Origin: Vibrio sp. HB236076 | GTDB lineage: Bacteria > Pseudomonadota > Gammaproteobacteria > Enterobacterales > Vibrionaceae | Assembly: GCF_040957575.1 (NCBI RefSeq) | Contig: NZ_CP162601.1 | Location: 558,001-622,000 of the forward strand | Direction: 5' to 3' | DNA: 64,000 nucleotides | Part shown: one piece after another, positions 59,170 through 64,000 of the stretch | Position numbering within the stretch: position 1 is the first letter of the stretch | Layout: each line of letters opens with the position of its first letter | Made by a program: the position numbers and the translations under genes | Notes under the pieces: generated by a model | Seen by the model: only the letters and a program-made list of their open reading frames with translations | The model's database searches: none | Told to the model about the DNA's origin: nothing

Positions 59170-60144
59170 TTAGCTGCTGCGCTCAACCGACATGTGCGCT
59201 AAGGCAATCAGCGCTTGTTTGTAGTCAGACTCTGGCAAAATGTCGAGTTCGGCAATGGCTTTTTTGGCTTCGAGTTGGGCGCGATCGCGAGTGTAATCCA
59301 AGGCGCCGGTTTGCGCCATTGCCGCCTGAATGTCACTCAGTTTGTCGAGGCCGTTTCCTTGCTCGATCGCTTTGCGGATCATTTGCGCTTGCTGGTCGTT
59401 GCCGTGGTGCATCGCGTGCAGCAGTGGCAAAGTCGGTTTGCCTTCGGCGAGATCGTCGCCGACGTTTTTGCCCATTGCCTCGCCATCGGCGTCGTAATCC
59501 ATCACGTCATCGATCAATTGAAACGCGGTGCCTAAATACTTGCCGTAGTTTTGCAGCGCGAGTTCGACCTCGGGTGAGGCTTGGTTGAGAATGGCGCCGA
59601 TTTGCGTCGCCGCTTCAAACAAACGCGCGGTTTTAGAGTAGATCACCTGCATGTAACTGGCTTCGGTGGTATTGGGATCGTTGCAGTTCATCAGCTGCAA
59701 CACTTCACCTTCAGCAATCACATTAACCGCTTCACTCATCAATCGTAAGATCTTCATCGACTCGAGCTCGGTCATCATTTGGAACGCGCGAGTGTAGATA
59801 AAATCGCCGACCAACACGCTGGCGGCATTGCCAAAGGCCGCGTTGGCGGTTGCTTTGCCACGGCGCATGTCCGATTCGTCGACCACGTCATCGTGCAGTA
59901 ATGTCGCCGTGTGAATGAATTCAATAAACGCCGCGGCGGTGATGTGGTGCTCTCCCTGATAACCCAGTGCTTTGGCGGAGAGAACCGCTAACAATGGGCG
60001 AAGTCGTTTGCCGCCGCCACTCACAATGTAAAAGCCCAATTGATTGATTAAACTCACATCAGAATTTAATTGGGCTTGAATGGTTTTATTCACTTTTGCC
60101 ATGTCGTCGGCAGTCAGTGATTGGATAGTAGTAAAATCCATCAT
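59170..60144 (-). CDS. ispB: Octaprenyl diphosphate synthase
   Basis: 324 residues, matching E. coli IspB throughout. The two aspartate-rich motifs are LLHDDVVDESDMRRG and QLIDDVMDYD; GGGKRLRPLL binds the first substrate. It extends farnesyl diphosphate with isopentenyl units to make the ubiquinone side chain. Two adjacent ATGs (60144 and 60141) are possible. Divergent from rplU, the conserved arrangement. Confidence 0.97.
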   Translation of the reverse strand: MMDFTTIQSLTADDMAKVNKTIQAQLNSDVSLINQLGFYIVSGGGKRLRPLLAVLSAKALGYQGEHHITAAAFIEFIHTATLLHDDVVDESDMRRGKATANAAFGNAASVLVGDFIYTRAFQMMTELESMKILRLMSEAVNVIAEGEVLQLMNCNDPNTTEASYMQVIYSKTARLFEAATQIGAILNQASPEVELALQNYGKYLGTAFQLIDDVMDYDADGEAMGKNVGDDLAEGKPTLPLLHAMHHGNDQQAQMIRKAIEQGNGLDKLSDIQAAMAQTGALDYTRDRAQLEAKKAIAELDILPESDYKQALIALAHMSVERSS

Positions 60145-60298
60145 ACGTCCAGCTAGAAGTTAGACCCTGCAAGGCTTATCTGTTTGTCTTATCGGTGAAT
60201 CATACACGAAAATGGATTGATTAATACCTTCCATAAAGGCATGATTGTGACACTTTTTAGCGGCGATTAGCTTTTCGCCAATTTTTTTCAATTAGCCC

Positions 60299-60327
60299 TT
60301 GTCATCCTGCCGGCTTTGACGTAGAAT
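60299..60327 (+). promoter_or_regulatory. Sigma-70 promoter of rplU-rpmA
   Basis: TTGTCA (60299-60304), 17-base spacer and TAGAAT (60322-60327): five of six matches in each box. Leaves a leader of roughly 80 bases before rplU. Confidence 0.75.
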
Positions 60328-60415
60328 CTGCGCCCTATTGATGATTAGTTTAGCGCACACCCTCATTGCACAAATAATACGCAAATATGGCTGTGCGGAA
60401 AAAGCGGAGTAAAAT

Positions 60416-60727
60416 ATGTACGCTGTTTTCCAATCTGGTGGTAAACAACACCGTGTAAGCGAAGGTCAAACTCTTCGTTTAGAGAAATTAGACGTTGAAA
60501 CTGGTTCAACAGTTGAATTTGATAAAGTTCTTCTTGTTGCAAACGGTGAAGACATTAAAGTTGGTGCTCCTCTAGTAGAGGGCGGTAAAGTAACTGCTGA
60601 AGTAGTACAACACGGTCGTGGCGATAAAGTTAAAATCGTTAAGTTCCGTCGTCGTAAGCACTCTCGTAAGCAGCAAGGTCACCGTCAGTGGTTCACGGAA
60701 GTGAAAATCACTGGTATTAACGCTTAA
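60416..60727 (+). CDS. rplU: 50S ribosomal protein L21
   Basis: 103 residues, standard length. [18 protein letters not shown] and [19 protein letters not shown] are diagnostic. It binds 23S rRNA in the large subunit. First in an operon with rpmA, 19 bases away. Codon use is strongly biased, as in highly expressed genes. Confidence 0.99.
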   Translation: MYAVFQSGGKQHRVSEGQTLRLEKLDVETGSTVEFDKVLLVANGEDIKVGAPLVEGGKVTAEVVQHGRGDKVKIVKFRRRKHSRKQQGHRQWFTEVKITGINA

Positions 60728-60734
60728 TCTATAG

Positions 60735-61004
<270 letters not shown>

Positions 61005-61038
61005 TTATTACTAAGTTTTAAGCTAGTAGATTCAAAAG

Positions 61039-61067
61039 CCCTGCCAAACATGGTGGGGTTTTTTTTT
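61039..61067 (+). terminator. rplU-rpmA terminator
   Basis: GCCCTGCC and GGTGGGGTT pair (two G-T) around AAACAT, followed by nine T. Confidence 0.88.
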
Positions 61068-61202
61068 CGTCAGTTGACAGTCTAGCAGGTCATAATAGCA
61101 ACCTGATTAACGCTGTGGTCGATAGAGATGATCACCGAGTTAGTGAGCGTCTTATTGGGGCTACGGGTCTGTCAATTGTATTGTCGCGAACCTTGTGTGA
61201 CA

Positions 61203-61232
61203 TTCACACAATGGCGCGTTTAACGCTATAAT
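61203..61232 (+). promoter_or_regulatory. Sigma-70 promoter of obgE
   Basis: TTCACA (61203-61208), 18-base spacer, TATAAT (61227-61232). The transcript leader would contain two hairpins: CCACGTT/AACGTGG (61246-61285, with inner AGCCG/CGGCT) and CTGCCC/GGGCAG (about 61299-61319). Confidence 0.72.
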
Positions 61233-61334
61233 AGCGACAATCAAGCCACGTTATAGCCGCAGAGTCGGCTGTGATCACAACGTGGAAAGTGAATCTCTCT
61301 GCCCAACGTGATGGGGCAGACACTCGCGAAGTAG

Positions 61335-62519
<1,185 letters not shown>

Positions 62520-62561
62520 TCATCGGCTTGTGATCGCATCCGAGTAACCTTATATTGATTA

Positions 62562-62591
62562 GCCGCAAGCTTAGGTTTGCGGCTTTTTTTT
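62562..62591 (+). terminator. obgE terminator
   Basis: GCCGCAA (62562-62568) and TTGCGGC (62577-62583) form a 7-bp stem, followed by eight T. Confidence 0.93.
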
Positions 62592-62691
62592 ATAGTTAAA
62601 TCGCGACATCATGAGACAGGGAAAGGCCGTGTTGCTATGCTATTGTGTTTCCCTCTTTTGGCTTAGTTAAGATAATAAGGTAATCATCAAC

Positions 62692-63459
62692 ATGTTTAGC
62701 AAGCAGCGAGCCATTTCTCGTTTGATTGCCCAAGCGGGGCAGAGGTTACTTGCTCATGGGGCAGAGAGTACCCTGGTCAGTGATATTATGCGTCGTATGG
62801 GCGCGGCATGTGGCATTGAGGATGTTGAAATTGCTTTGTCTGCCAATGCCTTAGTCGTGACGACTCGCATTGATGATCACTGTGTGACCACGACGAGAAG
62901 CTGTGCCGATCGCGGGATCAACATGCGTGTCGTGACTCAGATCCAACGCATCTGTATTATGATGGAAAAACAGCTTCTCGATCACGAGATGGCGCAGAAA
63001 AAGCTCAATGAGATCAGCCCTGAGCGTTACAATCGCTGGCTCGTTCTTGTCATGATCGGGGCATCTTGTGCTTGCTTTAGTCGTTTGGCAGGGGGAGATT
63101 GGCCAGTGTTTGCCATGACCTTTATCGCCTCGGCTGCCGGCATGTACGTCAGACAAGAAATTGCCCATCGTCACTTTAACCCCTTACTCAACTTTGCCAT
63201 CACGGCGTTTGTTACCACCTTGGTATCCGCGCAGGCGGTGATGCTGGACATTGGCAATCAACCGACCATAGTGATGGCCTCATCGGTGTTGATGCTGGTG
63301 CCGGGTTTTCCCTTAATTAACGCGGTGGCTGATATGCTAAAAGGTCACATTAATATGGGCATCGCTCGTTTCGTTATGGCCACTTTACTGACCTTAGCCA
63401 CCAGTTTGGGCATTGTTGGTGCGATGAGTTTAACCGGTGTGTGGAGTTGGATGGGGTAA
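62692..63459 (+). CDS. yjjP: ThrE-type exporter, N-terminal half (YjjP-like)
   Basis: 255 residues: cytoplasmic N-terminal domain (1-110) typical of ThrE/YjjP (MGAACGIEDVEIALSANALVVT), then five TM helices (about 115-250). With the YjjB-like partner it forms a split two-subunit membrane exporter; E. coli YjjPB exports succinate and relatives export threonine and serine. AAGG lies upstream of the ATG. yjjB follows after seven bases, so the genes form an operon. Confidence 0.85.
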   Translation: MFSKQRAISRLIAQAGQRLLAHGAESTLVSDIMRRMGAACGIEDVEIALSANALVVTTRIDDHCVTTTRSCADRGINMRVVTQIQRICIMMEKQLLDHEMAQKKLNEISPERYNRWLVLVMIGASCACFSRLAGGDWPVFAMTFIASAAGMYVRQEIAHRHFNPLLNFAITAFVTTLVSAQAVMLDIGNQPTIVMASSVLMLVPGFPLINAVADMLKGHINMGIARFVMATLLTLATSLGIVGAMSLTGVWSWMG

Positions 63460-63466
63460 AAACACG

Positions 63467-63931
63467 ATGGAATTATTGTTAGGATTACTCAATGATATGG
63501 TGTTTGCCGCGGTGCCTGCGGTAGGCTTTGCCATGGTGTTTAACGTACCGCTGCAGGCGCTGAAGTTGTGCGCCATTGGCGGTGCACTTGGCCACGGTAC
63601 GCGTTATGTGTTAATGAATACCGGGATCCCGATCGAGTGGGCCACCTTTTTTGCCGCTACCTTGGTGAGCCTACTGGGCGTTTATTGGTCTCAACGACTT
63701 TTGGCCCACCCCAAGGTGGTGACGGTCGCGGCTTTGATACCGATGTTTCCCGGTGTGTTTGCTTTTAAAGCCATGATCGCTTTAGTGGAAATCAATCGCG
63801 CGGGCTATACGCCAGAGCTGATGGCGATAGGCATGGAGAACTTTATTAAGGCCATGTTTATTATCGCGGGCTTGGCGATAGGGTTGGCGGTGCCTGGGCT
63901 GCTGTTTTACCGCCGTAAACCGATTGTATAG
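63467..63931 (+). CDS. yjjB: ThrE-type exporter, C-terminal half (YjjB-like)
   Basis: 154 residues from the ATG at 63467; an open frame begins at 63437 in the end of the previous gene. Five TM helices; LIPMFPGVFAFKAM is the conserved ThrE second-half motif. Partner of the YjjP-like protein in the inner membrane. Confidence 0.85.
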   Translation: MELLLGLLNDMVFAAVPAVGFAMVFNVPLQALKLCAIGGALGHGTRYVLMNTGIPIEWATFFAATLVSLLGVYWSQRLLAHPKVVTVAALIPMFPGVFAFKAMIALVEINRAGYTPELMAIGMENFIKAMFIIAGLAIGLAVPGLLFYRRKPIV

Positions 63932-63967
63932 TTCGACATCAACCCCTCGGAAGTTTAGGATAAATAA

Positions 63968-64000
63968 TGAAAATCAGTTTGATCGCCGCAATGGCAAACG
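63968..64000 (+). CDS. folA: Dihydrofolate reductase, first 11 codons
   Basis: ATG followed by codons giving MKISLIAAMAN, the typical Vibrio FolA N-terminus; the gene runs off the right edge. GGATAAATA precedes the start. Vibrio genomes also carry folA shortly after obgE. Product reduces dihydrofolate to tetrahydrofolate. Confidence 0.8.

Noticed and set aside
61196..61210. CRP-like palindrome GTGTGACATTCACAC upstream of obgE
   Set aside because: The half-sites TGTGA and TCACA are separated by three bases; CRP needs six. It overlaps the -35 region but is not a CRP site as written.

Overview
This window is a stretch of Gammaproteobacterial chromosome, almost certainly Vibrionaceae. The support is gene order and protein similarity: a PglL-type ligase, uvrA, a QstR-like regulator and ssb in that order; csrD beside mreBCD-maf-rng-yhdP-nitrilase-tldD; divergent argR/mdh; ispB divergent from rplU-rpmA-obgE; and yjjPB-like genes before folA. 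The abundant ACTGT-decamer repeats and near-50% GC made me think of Salinivibrio, but that is a guess from memory.

Layout. 1-13.6 kb holds metabolic genes: the end of an aromatic aminotransferase, a CPA1 antiporter, metH, a RAYT-type transposase, lysC behind a lysine riboswitch, an SDR/DUF1330 pair divergent from a LysR regulator, a class V aminotransferase and a VOC protein. Nearly every 3' end here carries a GGACAGGC/GCCTGTCC inverted repeat (family A). 13.6-29.6 kb holds a PglL-like O-oligosaccharyltransferase, uvrA, qstR, ssb, a TetR-MFP-RND efflux operon and csrD. From 13.65 kb onward family A vanishes and a different repeat (family B, ACTGT/ACAGT in exact 10-bp phase) takes over. It is often nested with smaller palindromes (C, D, E). 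29.8-41.7 kb is the cell-shape and envelope block mreBCD-maf-rng-yhdP-nit-tldD, with no MSHA pilus locus between csrD and mreB. 41.9-50.2 kb holds a PIN-PhoH ATPase, rapA, an Nramp-related transporter lacking the usual metal ligands, rluA and a 2-hydroxyacid dehydrogenase. 51-55.4 kb is a TAXI-TRAP uptake operon with a universal stress protein at its end. 55.7-64 kb holds argR/mdh, a small unknown protein, ispB, rplU-rpmA-obgE, a split ThrE-type exporter and the first codons of folA.

The coding content is mostly core. The unusual part is the repeat landscape: at least five inverted-repeat families (A-E) placed almost only at gene 3' ends, with A and B sharply segregated. Copies of A double as terminators and even encode the last codons of two proteins. 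A RAYT transposase sits inside the A territory, and composite C-D elements nested in B recur in the same order at two distant loci. No rRNA, tRNA, CRISPR array, prophage or conventional IS was seen.
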